Assembly: GCF_001648775.1 (NCBI RefSeq)
Contig: NZ_LVEJ01000028.1
Coordinates: forward strand, 1 to 64,000
DNA length: 64,000 nucleotides
Origin: Pseudomonas fluorescens
GTDB lineage: Bacteria; Pseudomonadota; Gammaproteobacteria; Pseudomonadales; Pseudomonadaceae
Reading direction: 5' to 3'
Both the position numbers and the translations under genes were made by a program. Positions within the stretch are counted from its first letter, which is position 1; each line of letters starts with the position of its first letter. Shown piece after piece: positions 8,251 to 16,587 of this stretch. A model generated the notes under the pieces. It ran no database searches. It was not told where the DNA came from and saw only the letters and a program-made list of their open reading frames with translations.

Positions 8251-8814
8251 ATGTCGCGTCCCCTGAAAGTCGTCGCCCTCTCCGGCGGCACCTGGCGTCC
8301 GTCCCGCACCTTGGTGCTGACCCAGGCGTTGCTCGCCGAACTGGCCGGGCACTTGCCGATCGACAGCCACCTGATCGAACTCGGCGACATCGCCCGTCCG
8401 CTCGGCGGCGCTCTTTCGCGCCAGGAACTGAGCGCTGAAGTCGAAGCCGAACTGCAAGCCATCGAACAGGCCGACCTGCTGATCGTTGCCGCGCCGGTCT
8501 ACCGCGGTTCCTACCCGGGCCTGCTCAAGCATTTGTTCGACCTGATCGACCTCAATGCGCTGATCGACACCCCGGTATTGCTAGCCGCCACTGGAGGCAG
8601 CGAGCGTCACGCGCTGGTACTCGATCACCAGTTGCGGCCGCTGTTGAGTTTCTTCCAGGCCGTCACGCTGCCGATTGGTGTGTACGCCACCGAAGCCGAT
8701 TTCGCCGATTACCAGATCACCAGCGAGCCGTTGAAAGCGCGCATCCGCCTCGCCGCCGAACGCGCCGCGCCGCTGTTCGCCACACAAATCAAACCCTTGC
8801 TGAAGATCGCTTAA
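8251..8814 (+). CDS. msuE: NADPH-dependent FMN reductase, MsuE/SsuE type
   Basis: 187 residues, a flavodoxin-like FMN reductase. The motif VVALSGGTWRPSRT lies at the start and the flavin-loop segment is APVYRGSYPGLLKHLFDL. It supplies FMNH2 to the monooxygenases encoded next. The start at 8251 is preceded by AAAAAGGAAC; an in-frame ATG at 8203 lies before the predicted transcription start and is unlikely. It is the first gene of msuE-msuD-msuC-sfnR, 10 bp from msuD. SsuE is the close alternative, but the gene order favours MsuE. Confidence 0.88.
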   Translation: MSRPLKVVALSGGTWRPSRTLVLTQALLAELAGHLPIDSHLIELGDIARPLGGALSRQELSAEVEAELQAIEQADLLIVAAPVYRGSYPGLLKHLFDLIDLNALIDTPVLLAATGGSERHALVLDHQLRPLLSFFQAVTLPIGVYATEADFADYQITSEPLKARIRLAAERAAPLFATQIKPLLKIA

Positions 8815-8824
8815 GGAGCCGTTC

Positions 8825-9970
8825 ATGGAAGTTTTCTGGTTCCTGCCGACCCACGGCGACGGCCACTATCTGGGCACCACCCAAGGGGCGCGCCCGGTCA
8901 CCCTCAACTATTTGAAACAAGTCGCGCAGGCGGCTGACAGCCTCGGTTACCACGGTGTACTGATTCCTACCGGGCGCTCTTGCGAAGACTCGTGGGTAAT
9001 CGCTTCGGCACTGGTGCCGCTGACCGAACGCTTGCGTTATCTGGTGGCGATCCGACCGGGGATCATCTCGCCGACAGTCTCGGCGCGGATGGCCGCGACG
9101 CTTGATCGGCTGTCCAACGGGCGCTTGTTGATCAACGTCGTGACCGGTGGCGATCCGGATGAAAACCGTGGCGACGGCAGTTTCCTCAGTCACGCCGAGC
9201 GCTATGAAGTCACCGATGAATTCCTCAAGATCTGGCGCCGGGTGTTGCAAGGCGAAGCGGTGGATTTCGACGGCAAACATCTCAAGGTGCAGAACGCCAA
9301 AGCGCTGTATCCGCCGGTACAAAAACCCTACCCGCCGTTGTACTTCGGTGGTTCTTCCGATGCAGCGCATGATCTGGCTGCCGAGCAGGTCGATGTGTAC
9401 CTGACCTGGGGCGAACCGCCCGCCGCCGTCGCGGAAAAACTCGCCGACGTGCGCGAACGCGCCGCACGGCATGGGCGCACAGTGAAGTTCGGCATTCGCC
9501 TGCATGTGATCGTCCGCGAGACCGCCGAAGAGGCGTGGAAAGCCGCGGACAAACTGATCGAACACATCAGCGACGAAACCATCGAGGCGGCGCAGAAATC
9601 CTTCTCGCGATTCGACTCCGAAGGTCAGCGACGGATGGCGGCCTTGCACGATGGTCGCCGCGACAATCTCGAGATCGCCCCGAACCTGTGGGCCGGCGTC
9701 GGTCTGGTACGCGGCGGCGCCGGTACCGCATTGGTCGGCGATCCGCAGCAAGTGGCGGCGCGGATCAAGGAATACGCCGATCTGGGCATCGAGAGTTTCA
9801 TTTTCTCCGGTTATCCGCATCTGGAAGAGGCATACCGCTTTGCCGAGTTGGTGTTCCCGTTGTTGCCCGAGCCGTATGCGAGCCTGGCCGGGCGTGGCGT
9901 GACCAACCTGACCGGGCCGTTTGGCGAAATGATCGCCAACGACGTGTTGCCCACCAAAGCCACTGCCTGA
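8825..9970 (+). CDS. msuD: FMNH2-dependent alkanesulfonate monooxygenase, MsuD type
   Basis: 381 residues, bacterial luciferase-like SsuD/MsuD family. It begins MEVFWFLPTHGDGHYLGTT, has the conserved RPGIISPTVSARMAATLDRLS block and VVTGGDPDE, and ends with SGYPHLEEAYRFAELVFPLLP. Using FMNH2 and O2 it cleaves the C-S bond of (methane)sulfonate to an aldehyde and sulfite. The neighbouring FMN reductase and MsuC-like gene point to methanesulfonate as the substrate. It is cytoplasmic. Confidence 0.9.
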   Translation: MEVFWFLPTHGDGHYLGTTQGARPVTLNYLKQVAQAADSLGYHGVLIPTGRSCEDSWVIASALVPLTERLRYLVAIRPGIISPTVSARMAATLDRLSNGRLLINVVTGGDPDENRGDGSFLSHAERYEVTDEFLKIWRRVLQGEAVDFDGKHLKVQNAKALYPPVQKPYPPLYFGGSSDAAHDLAAEQVDVYLTWGEPPAAVAEKLADVRERAARHGRTVKFGIRLHVIVRETAEEAWKAADKLIEHISDETIEAAQKSFSRFDSEGQRRMAALHDGRRDNLEIAPNLWAGVGLVRGGAGTALVGDPQQVAARIKEYADLGIESFIFSGYPHLEEAYRFAELVFPLLPEPYASLAGRGVTNLTGPFGEMIANDVLPTKATA

Positions 9971-10042
9971 CCACTCAATTTCCTGTGGCCTCGCCACAAA
10001 AGCCAGTCCCGGGATTGGAGTGGATTCTTTGAGGAACACCGT

Positions 10043-11230
10043 GTGACCGCCAAACCGCAAAGTACCTTGTTGTCTCCGTTGCAGACCGCCCGCCAACTGG
10101 CCGCCGAGTTTGCCCTGACCGCCGTCGAGCGTGACGAACGCGGCGGCACGCCAAAGGCTGAACGCGATGCCCTGCGTGACAGCGGCCTGCTGGCCCTGAG
10201 CATTCCCAGCCGCTACGGCGGCCTCGGCGCGAGCTGGAGCGAAACCCTGCAAGTGGTCCGCGAGTTCGCCAAGGTCGACAGCTCGATCGCCCACGTGTTC
10301 GGCTTTCATCATTTGATGCTCGCCACCGTGCGCCTGTTTTCACGACCGGAACAATGGCAGCCGTGGTTCGAGCAGACCGCGCGGCAGAACTGGTTCTGGG
10401 GCAACGCGCTGAACCCGCTCGACACCCGCACCGTGGTCAAGGATTTCGGCGGCTGGCGCGAGTTTTCCGGGAAGAAAAGCTTCTGCTCCGGCGCCAGCGA
10501 TTCACAGATGTTGATCGCTTCGGCCGTCGATGAGAGCGCCGGCGGCAAACTGTTGATCGCGGCGATTCCCAGCGGCCGCAGCGGCATTACCCTGCACAAC
10601 GACTGGAACAACATCGGCCAGCGCCAGACTGACAGCGGCAGCGCCACGTTCGAACGGGTGCGCGTCGAAGAATCGGAATTGCTCCTCGATCCAGGCCCGT
10701 TGAGCACACCGTTTGCCTGCTTGCGGCCGTTGATCGCACAACTGACCTTCACGCACATGTTCCTCGGGATTGCCGAAGGCGCGTTTGAAGAAGCGCGGCA
10801 ATACACCCTCAATGAAACCCGCCCATGGCACAAATCCGCAGCGCGCGATGTGCGTGAAGATCCCTACGTGCTCGCGCATTTCGGCGAGTTCTGGGTGGCG
10901 CTGGAAGGCATTCGTTTGCTGGTCGAACGCGCGGCGGCGTTGCTCGATGAGGCTTGGGCCAAAGGCGCGAACCTCAGCGCCGAAGAACGTGGTCACGTCG
11001 CCACGGCGATTGCCACGGCCAAGGTCGCGGCCAGTCGTCAGGGCCTGGATATCTGCAGCCGTTTGTTCGAAGTGACCGGCGCCCGTTCGACTCATGCCTC
11101 GCTGCGCCTCGACCGCCACTGGCGCAACCTGCGCACGCAAACCCTGCACGATCCGCTGGATTACAAACTTCACGAGTTGGGCGACTGGGCGCTGAATCAG
11201 GCGCTGCCGGTGCCGACGTTCTATTCCTGA
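10043..11230 (+). CDS. msuC: acyl-CoA-dehydrogenase-like FMNH2 monooxygenase, MsuC/SfnC type
   Basis: 395 residues with the acyl-CoA dehydrogenase fold, but in the branch that acts as flavin-dependent monooxygenases in sulfur assimilation. It starts at GTG 10043 behind GAGGAAC. The N-terminal block SGLLALSIPSRYGGLGASW and C-terminal LYxxTGARSTHxSLRLDRHWRNLRTQTLHDP-type segment are characteristic. MsuC oxidises methanesulfinate to methanesulfonate, the substrate of MsuD. It is in operon with msuE and msuD (72 bp gap) and sfnR (36 bp gap). Confidence 0.85.
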   Translation: MTAKPQSTLLSPLQTARQLAAEFALTAVERDERGGTPKAERDALRDSGLLALSIPSRYGGLGASWSETLQVVREFAKVDSSIAHVFGFHHLMLATVRLFSRPEQWQPWFEQTARQNWFWGNALNPLDTRTVVKDFGGWREFSGKKSFCSGASDSQMLIASAVDESAGGKLLIAAIPSGRSGITLHNDWNNIGQRQTDSGSATFERVRVEESELLLDPGPLSTPFACLRPLIAQLTFTHMFLGIAEGAFEEARQYTLNETRPWHKSAARDVREDPYVLAHFGEFWVALEGIRLLVERAAALLDEAWAKGANLSAEERGHVATAIATAKVAASRQGLDICSRLFEVTGARSTHASLRLDRHWRNLRTQTLHDPLDYKLHELGDWALNQALPVPTFYS

Positions 11231-11266
11231 CCGGCCTGTTTTTGAACTGAAGAGAAGGACGCGCCC

Positions 11267-12370
11267 ATGCAACTGCTGACCTTACCGCCCTCCCCCGCGC
11301 TCGCCACGTCGATCCGCGCCACCGCGCAAGTGTTCGAAGACCCGAAGTCCCAGGCGTTGCTCGCGCATTTGCAACAGGTCGCGCCGAGTGAGGCCAGCGT
11401 GCTGATCATCGGTGAAACCGGCACCGGCAAGGAGCTGGTGGCGCGGCATATTCATAACCTGAGCAATCGCCGCCATCGGCCGTTTATCGCGGTCAACTGC
11501 GGGGCGTTTTCCGAATCGCTGGTCGAGGCCGAATTGTTCGGCCATGAAAAAGGCGCATTCACCGGCGCGTTGAGCGCCAAGGCCGGGTGGTTTGAGGAAG
11601 CGGACGGCGGCACGTTGTTTCTCGATGAAATCGGTGATTTGCCGATGGCGATTCAGGTGAAGTTGTTACGCGTACTGCAAGAGCGCGAAGTGGTGCGCTT
11701 GGGCTCGCGCAAAAGCATTCCGATTGATGTGCGGGTGTTGGCGGCGACCAACGTGCAACTGGAGAAAGCCATCAATGCCGGCAACTTCCGCGAAGACCTG
11801 TATTACCGGCTCAACGTGGTCAATCTGGAACTCAGCCCGTTGCGCGAGCGTCCCGGCGACATCCTGCCGCTGACCCGGCATTTCATCGAGGCCTATAGCC
11901 AGCGCCTGGGTTACGGTCGCGTCAATATCAGCCCGGGCGCCGAGCACAAGCTGCGCGCTTACAGTTGGCCGGGCAACATTCGCGAACTGGAAAACGTCAT
12001 CCATCACACCCTGTTGATCTGCCGCAACGGCGTGATCGAGCGTGATGATTTGCGCCTGTCGAACTTGCGCATCGAGCGCCAGGATGATCACCACAGCGGC
12101 GTCGACGATTCACCGGAAGCGCTGCTCGAACAAGCCTTTCAAAAACTGTTCGCGCAACAGGCCGGCGCCTTACACGAGAAAGTCGAAGACGCCTTGCTGC
12201 GTGCCGCTTATCGTTTCTGCCATTACAACCAGGTGCACACCGCTGCTCTGCTCGGTTTGAGCCGTAACGTGACCCGCACCCGCCTGATCAAGATCGGTGA
12301 ACTGGCGGTCAACAAGCGGCGACTGTCGGAAAACCTGCAAGGCGAGCGCTTGATTCAGTTGTCGATCTAG
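11267..12370 (+). CDS. sfnR: sigma-54-dependent activator SfnR
   Basis: 367 residues with no N-terminal receiver or sensor domain. The AAA+ domain starts about residue 30, with Walker A GETGTGKE, the sigma-54 contact loop GAFTGA and Walker B GGTLFLDEIGD. A C-terminal Fis-type helix-turn-helix occupies about residues 300-345 (CHYNQVHTAALLGLSRNVTRTRL). SfnR activates dimethylsulfone and sulfonate use under sulfate starvation in Pseudomonas. Here it ends the msu operon, which has its own sigma-54 promoter, so positive feedback is likely. The sfnFG targets are not in the window. Confidence 0.88.
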   Translation: MQLLTLPPSPALATSIRATAQVFEDPKSQALLAHLQQVAPSEASVLIIGETGTGKELVARHIHNLSNRRHRPFIAVNCGAFSESLVEAELFGHEKGAFTGALSAKAGWFEEADGGTLFLDEIGDLPMAIQVKLLRVLQEREVVRLGSRKSIPIDVRVLAATNVQLEKAINAGNFREDLYYRLNVVNLELSPLRERPGDILPLTRHFIEAYSQRLGYGRVNISPGAEHKLRAYSWPGNIRELENVIHHTLLICRNGVIERDDLRLSNLRIERQDDHHSGVDDSPEALLEQAFQKLFAQQAGALHEKVEDALLRAAYRFCHYNQVHTAALLGLSRNVTRTRLIKIGELAVNKRRLSENLQGERLIQLSI

Positions 12371-12720
12371 CCGACCAGGTTGCAGTGCAGCGCATCGTCG
12401 TGACTGCGGGCGATGCTGCTCAGCACCTGAAATGAATTGAAGGTGATGGTTTTCGCCTGATGGGTGTGAATCAGTTGCCAGAAATCCTGCTCGCCGCTCT
12501 CGAAACTGCGAAACGCCGCTTCCCCCGCCTCGCGAGTCTGCCATTGCAGAAAACTCAACACCCGCCGGCCATCGTCGCTGGCCTGCACACTGGCGCTGAC
12601 AAAGCCGTCGTAGCGCTGCGCCAGTCGCTCGGTTTGCATCGACAAGGCGCTGACCAACGCCGGTTGTTGGCGCGGTTCGATTTCAAATTCGATCAACTGG
12701 GTAAAACTGCGGTTGTTCAT
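12367..12720 (-). CDS. antibiotic-biosynthesis-monooxygenase (ABM) domain protein, SoxR target
   Basis: 117 residues if started at the ATG at 12720 (MNNRSFTQLIEFEI); a longer frame upstream would run over the promoter. One ABM ferredoxin-like domain is visible, with DGFVSASVQASDDGRRVLSFLQW followed by a second beta-alpha unit. It is divergent from soxR and matches the arrangement of the SoxR-controlled monooxygenase gene next to soxR in P. aeruginosa. It may act on redox-cycling compounds such as phenazines or quinones. It overlaps the sfnR stop by 4 bp in a convergent manner. Confidence 0.8.
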   Translation of the reverse strand: MNNRSFTQLIEFEIEPRQQPALVSALSMQTERLAQRYDGFVSASVQASDDGRRVLSFLQWQTREAGEAAFRSFESGEQDFWQLIHTHQAKTITFNSFQVLSSIARSHDDALHCNLVG

Positions 12721-12769
12721 GGAAAGCCCCCACTCATCGTAAGACGAGCCTTGCGACTCGAAGGCCTGC

Positions 12770-12800
12770 AGGGTAAAACCTCTAGTTAAGTCAAGGTCAA
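12770..12800 (-). promoter_or_regulatory. SoxR-type promoter and SoxR box for the ABM gene
   Basis: Minus strand: -35 TTGACC (12800-12795), a 19-bp spacer, and -10 TACCCT (12775-12770). The over-long 19-bp spacer is the hallmark of MerR/SoxR-activated promoters. An imperfect dyad, CCTCTAGTTAAGTCAAGG (12779-12796), which resembles the soxS operator, lies within the spacer and the -35. Confidence 0.75.
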
Positions 12801-12813
12801 GGGCATTTTTGCA

Positions 12814-13266
12814 ATGATCACCAAGGAAACCGTGCACAAGCAGCTCACCGTCGGAGAAGTCGCGGCGCGCAGTGGCGTGGCGGTCACCGCCCTGCACTTT
12901 TATGAGTCGAAAGGTTTGATCAAGAGCCAGCGCAATGCTGGCAATCAGCGCCGTTATCCACGCGCGGTGCTACGCCGGGTGGCGTTGATCAAGGTTGCGC
13001 AACGGTTGGGGATTCCACTGGCGGAAATTGGCGAGGCGTTGCAGATTCTTCCGGATGATCGCGCACCGACGGCGGCGGACTGGCAGGTGTTGTCCGAGCA
13101 ATGGCGGCGCGAGCTAGATGCACGGATCGAGCAATTGACCCTGCTGCGTGATCGGCTCGATGGCTGCATCGGTTGTGGCTGTCTGTCGATGGAAGCCTGT
13201 CCGCTGCGCAATCAGGGCGATGTGCTCGGTGAACAGGGGCCGGGGCCGCACTTCCCTAAAGATTAG
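12814..13266 (+). CDS. soxR: redox-sensitive activator SoxR
   Basis: 150 residues, MerR family. The N-terminal winged HTH is LTVGEVAARSGVAVTALHFYESKGLI, followed by a dimerisation helix. The [2Fe-2S] ligands are Cys118, Cys121, Cys123 and Cys129 in CIGCGCLSMEAC. In Pseudomonas SoxR responds to redox-cycling agents and controls a few transport and monooxygenase genes rather than a soxS regulon. The divergent ABM gene carries a fitting promoter. The ATG overlaps the promoter region only at the soxR 5' side. Confidence 0.93.
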   Translation: MITKETVHKQLTVGEVAARSGVAVTALHFYESKGLIKSQRNAGNQRRYPRAVLRRVALIKVAQRLGIPLAEIGEALQILPDDRAPTAADWQVLSEQWRRELDARIEQLTLLRDRLDGCIGCGCLSMEACPLRNQGDVLGEQGPGPHFPKD

Positions 13267-13391
13267 TCGAGCTCAAAGCGCTTCTGTGCAGTCCCGAATG
13301 ATGGGTGCTGCTCGTCGGGCAGAAATCTGCGCGACGTGGACGGTTCTATAGTGATTCTTCACCTCGCAAAACAACAATCAGGGAGAACGTC

Positions 13392-13850
13392 ATGAGCGTC
13401 AAACCCATTCCCGAGGGGTATCACAGCATTACCCCGTATCTCGGCATCCACAAAGCCGCCGAGGCCATCGACTTCTATAAAAAAGCCTTCGGCGCCACCG
13501 AAGTCATGCGCCTGGCCATGCCCGACGGCGGCATCGGCCACGCCGAACTGCGCATTGGCGACAGCGCGATCATGCTCGGTTCGCCGTGCGATCAGGGGCC
13601 GTTGAGCAGTCCCGATAAAGCCGTGTCGGTCGGTTTGCATCTGTATGTGACCGATGTCGACAAGTCGTTTCAGCGGGCACTGGATGCCGGGGCGACGGCG
13701 GTGTCCGAGGTCAAGGATCAGTTTTACGGTGATCGCAGCGGGACGTTGAAGGATCCGTATGGGCACCTGTGGTTTCTGGCCACGCGCAAGGAAGATTTGA
13801 CTGAAGAGCAGATCAAGCAGCGGGCGATGGAGATGTTTCAGCAGGGTTGA
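13392..13850 (+). CDS. VOC (glyoxalase/bleomycin-resistance fold) protein, PhnB-like
   Basis: 152 residues. It has two beta-alpha-beta3 modules, with the PhnB-like opening ITPYLGIHKAAEAIDFYKKAFGATE and the metal/ligand segment FYGDRSGTLKDPYGHLW near residues 110-126. It is a cytoplasmic metal-dependent fold protein of unknown substrate. GGGAGAACGTC precedes the ATG at 13392. It is monocistronic, followed by a REP pair. Confidence 0.8.
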   Translation: MSVKPIPEGYHSITPYLGIHKAAEAIDFYKKAFGATEVMRLAMPDGGIGHAELRIGDSAIMLGSPCDQGPLSSPDKAVSVGLHLYVTDVDKSFQRALDAGATAVSEVKDQFYGDRSGTLKDPYGHLWFLATRKEDLTEEQIKQRAMEMFQQG

Positions 13851-13869
13851 GTATTTCGGTGTCTGGACT

Positions 13870-13973
13870 GGCCTCTTCGCGAGCAAGCTCGCTCCCACAG
13901 GGTTTCGTTGGGTGGCATAGATAGTGGTCGCACCGAAAACTCCTGTGGGAGCGAGCTTGCTCGCGAAGGGACC
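13870..13973. repeat. inverted REP pair
   Basis: TTCGCGAGCAAGCTCGCTCC (from about 13875) and its reverse complement GGAGCGAGCTTGCTCGCGAA (to 13967) face each other across about 45 bp. This is the common Pseudomonas REP doublet, placed between the VOC and dehalogenase-like genes. It may act as terminator or mRNA-stabilising hairpin. Confidence 0.9.
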
Positions 13974-14099
13974 GGCACAGCTAACACAAAACCTCATGAA
14001 CACACTTCATGAACCTGCCCACCACGCTTTGCACCTTGCCCCGAACCCCAGACAATTTCAGGATGCATCCAACAAGAACCCTGAAAAAGGATCAGTCTG

Positions 14100-14975
14100 A
14101 TGTTTGCCGGATTCCTCAAAGACCAGCGTCGCGTCAATGGCGTCGACATTGCCTACCGCCTCGGCGGCAGCGGGCCGGGCCTGCTGTTGTTGCACGGCCA
14201 CCCGCAGACCCACGTGATCTGGCACAAGATTGCCGAACAACTGGCCGAACACTTCACCGTGGTCGCCGCCGACCTGCGCGGTTACGGCGACAGCAGCCGG
14301 CCGGCCGCCGATGAGCTGCACGCCCATTACTGCAAACGTGAAATGGCCCGCGACAACGTCGAGCTGATGCAGTCGCTGGGCTTCGAGCAGTTCTCGGTCC
14401 TCGCCCACGACCGTGGCGCGCGGGTCGCTCATCGCCTGGCGCTCGATCATCCGGCCGCCGTGCAGCGCATGATGTTGCTGGACATCGCCCCGACCCTGTC
14501 GATGTACACGCAAACCAACGAAGCGTTCGCCCGCGCCTACTGGCACTGGTTCTTCCTGATTCGCCCGGCGCCGTTGCCGGAAACCCTGATCGAGGCCGAT
14601 CCTCAGGGCTATCTGCGCAGCGTGATGGGCAGTCGCAGCGCCGGACTCAAGCCGTTTACCGATGCAGCCTTCGGCGAATACCTGCGCTGCCTGCAACAAC
14701 CCGGCAGCGCCCGCGGCATCTGCGAGGATTACCGCGCCAGCGCCGGCATCGATCTGGAACACGATCGCGCCGACATCGCCGCCGGGCACCAGCTGAATCT
14801 GCCGCTGCGCGTGTTGTGGGGCGCCGAAGGCACGGTCGGCCGTTGCTTCAATCCGCTCAAGGAGTGGCGGCAAGTGGCGACCAACGTCAGCGGTCAGGCA
14901 TTGCCCGCCGGCCATTACCTCGCCGAAGAAGTCCCCGAACTGTTGCTTGCCGAAGCACTGGCCTTTTTGCGCTGA
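14100..14975 (+). CDS. alpha/beta hydrolase, fluoroacetate (haloacetate) dehalogenase-like
   Basis: 291 residues. The residues of structurally studied fluoroacetate dehalogenase (D110, R111, R114, D134, H155, W156, Y219, H280) have counterparts in order here: nucleophile Asp104 with Arg105 and Arg108 (HDRGAR), Asp128 (LLDIAPT), His149-Trp150 (YWHWFF), Tyr211 (CEDYR) and catalytic His272 (AGHYL). Spacing is identical up to W150 and differs by two residues afterwards. Such enzymes hydrolyse C-F or C-Cl bonds of haloacetates to glycolate. It is probably cytoplasmic. Whether haloacetate is the natural substrate is not shown. Confidence 0.8.
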   Translation: MFAGFLKDQRRVNGVDIAYRLGGSGPGLLLLHGHPQTHVIWHKIAEQLAEHFTVVAADLRGYGDSSRPAADELHAHYCKREMARDNVELMQSLGFEQFSVLAHDRGARVAHRLALDHPAAVQRMMLLDIAPTLSMYTQTNEAFARAYWHWFFLIRPAPLPETLIEADPQGYLRSVMGSRSAGLKPFTDAAFGEYLRCLQQPGSARGICEDYRASAGIDLEHDRADIAAGHQLNLPLRVLWGAEGTVGRCFNPLKEWRQVATNVSGQALPAGHYLAEEVPELLLAEALAFLR

Positions 14976-15072
14976 GCAGCGCTTCGCCCTGACCTGAGAC
15001 CGCTTCCTGCCACGGGCCGTCACTGGCCCGTGCGGGATCGTCATGCCCGAAAACCGCCTCGAGATAATAACA

Positions 15073-15496
15073 ATGACTATTCGAAAACTGCTGGGAACCC
15101 TCTATGTGCAGGTGCTCATCGCCATCGCCCTCGGCGTGCTGACCGGCCATTACTGGCCGCAGGTCGGCGTTGATCTCAAGCCGTTGGGCGACGGTTTCAT
15201 CAAACTGATCAAGATGATCATCGGCCCGATCATCTTCTGCACAGTGGTCTCCGGCATCACCAGCATGCACGACGTCAAACAGGTCGGCCGGGGCGGTGGC
15301 GGCAATGGTGTTGATCCTTGGTGTCGATCACTTTATGGCTGAATGCCGTTCGCTGACCAACATCATCGGCAACGCGGTCGCCGCCCTGGTCATCGCCGCG
15401 TGGGAAGGTGAACTGGACCGCGACAAACTCGCACCGATCGCCCTCAAGACCGGCCGTCACGCCCGGGCCGCGAAGGCCAGACTCGCCGCCGAGTAA
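15073..15496 (+). pseudogene. dctA: dctA remnant (C4-dicarboxylate transporter) with large internal deletion
   Basis: 15073-15285 encodes the first ~70 residues of DctA (LYVQVLIAIALGVLTGHYWP ... KLIKMIIGPIIFCTVVSGI). About 15296-15496, in another frame, encodes its last ~65 (ILGVDHFMAECRSLTNIIGN ... ARAAKARLAAE). About 300 central residues of the normal ~440 are missing and the join shifts frame, so the first frame stops at 15342. No functional transporter can be made. It lies between the dehalogenase-like gene and a LysR gene and may once have supplied the substrate of the neighbouring enzymes. Confidence 0.88.
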
Positions 15497-15553
15497 TCGC
15501 GCCCGATGGCAATGCTATGCTGGCGGCTTCTGCCGCCAGTGTTCGTTTTTGAC

Positions 15554-16468
15554 ATGTCCCAGAAGAAAGACACCGTGCCCCTGCCCGAAGACCTGCGTGT
15601 GCTGCTCACCGTAATCCGCAAGAACGGCTTTGCCGCCGCAGCGGATGAGTTGGGCCTGTCACCGGCCTATGTCAGCAAACGCATTCAGATTCTCGAAACC
15701 ACCCTCGGCACTCGCCTGCTGCACCGCACCAGCCGTCGCGTCTCGCTGACCGAGGACGGCGAGCGCGTGCAACGTTGGGCGCTGCGCATTCTCGATGACT
15801 TTCAGCAACTGCACGACGAACTCTCCGACGCCCACGACAGCCCGCGTGGGCGTTTGCACCTCTGCAGCAGTTTCGGTTTCGGTCGCAATCACGTGGCACC
15901 GGCGGTGTCGTTGCTGGCGGAACGTTATCCAGAGCTTGAGATTCGCCTCGACCTGTTTGATCGAGTGGTGGACATCATCAACGAAGGCTTCGATCTTGAG
16001 ATCCGCGTTGGCGATGACATTCCCGGCCAGCACATTGGTAGACGTCTGGTCAGCAATCGGCGGGTACTGTGCGCGGCACCGGGTTATCTAGAGCGTCGCG
16101 GCACACCGCAAACTCTCGATGAACTGCAGCAGCACGATTGCCTGGTGATCAAGGAGCGCGACAACGCCTTTGGCATCTGGAATCTGGATCGTGACGGCGC
16201 GCAAGAGAGCGTGCGGGTCAGCGGGCCATTGTCGTCGAACAATGGCGAAATTGTTTTGCAGTGGGCGCTGGATGGGCGTGGGGTGTTGCTGCGGTCATTG
16301 TGGGATGTGAAACCGCTGCTGGAGCAAGGGCGCTTGGTGCAGGTGCTGGACGATTACAGTCAGAGCGCGAATGTCTGGGCGGTGTACCCGACGCGGCTGG
16401 CGCACTCGGGCAAGTTGCGCGCGTGTGTGGAGTTTTTGCAGGAGCATTTCAAAGGTCTTTCCCTGTAA
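15554..16468 (+). CDS. LysR-family regulator, DmlR/TtdR-like
   Basis: 304 residues from the ATG at 15554 (MSQKKDTVPLPEDL); an ATG at 15506 would add 16 residues read through a hairpin-forming sequence. The N-terminal wHTH is LLTVIRKNGFAAAADELGLSPAYVSKRIQILE, and it has the RTSRRVSLTEDGE wing. The C-terminal effector domain is of the PBP2 type. DmlR/TtdR relatives control use of malate or tartrate. Its neighbours (dctA remnant, leuD/leuC paralogues) suggest control of a hydroxy-dicarboxylate pathway; this is inference. Confidence 0.85.
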   Translation: MSQKKDTVPLPEDLRVLLTVIRKNGFAAAADELGLSPAYVSKRIQILETTLGTRLLHRTSRRVSLTEDGERVQRWALRILDDFQQLHDELSDAHDSPRGRLHLCSSFGFGRNHVAPAVSLLAERYPELEIRLDLFDRVVDIINEGFDLEIRVGDDIPGQHIGRRLVSNRRVLCAAPGYLERRGTPQTLDELQQHDCLVIKERDNAFGIWNLDRDGAQESVRVSGPLSSNNGEIVLQWALDGRGVLLRSLWDVKPLLEQGRLVQVLDDYSQSANVWAVYPTRLAHSGKLRACVEFLQEHFKGLSL

Positions 16469-16478
16469 CCACCCCCGC

Positions 16479-16576
16479 CCCCTGTAGGAGTGAGCCTGCT
16501 CGCGATAGCGGTGTGTCAGGCCCAGCAACTCTGACTGAGGCACTGCTATCGCGAGCAGGCTCACTCCCACAAGGGA
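16479..16576. repeat. inverted REP pair (variant)
   Basis: CCTGTAGGAGTGAGCCTGCTCGCGATAGC is followed about 35 bp later by its inverse GCTATCGCGAGCAGGCTCACTCCCAC. It is a REP doublet with the GTGAGCC variant core, lying between the convergent LysR and leuD-like genes, where it can serve as a two-way terminator. Confidence 0.9.
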
Positions 16577-16587
16577 TCAGTGGTGGG

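Noticed and set aside
8789..10312. 507-residue minus-strand frame opposite msuD/msuC
   Set aside because: It crosses two genes with clear function and shows only arginine/alanine/glycine-rich shadow composition.
13870..13973. REP doublets as a CRISPR array
   Set aside because: Each site has only two inverted units, with no regular spacers and no cas genes.
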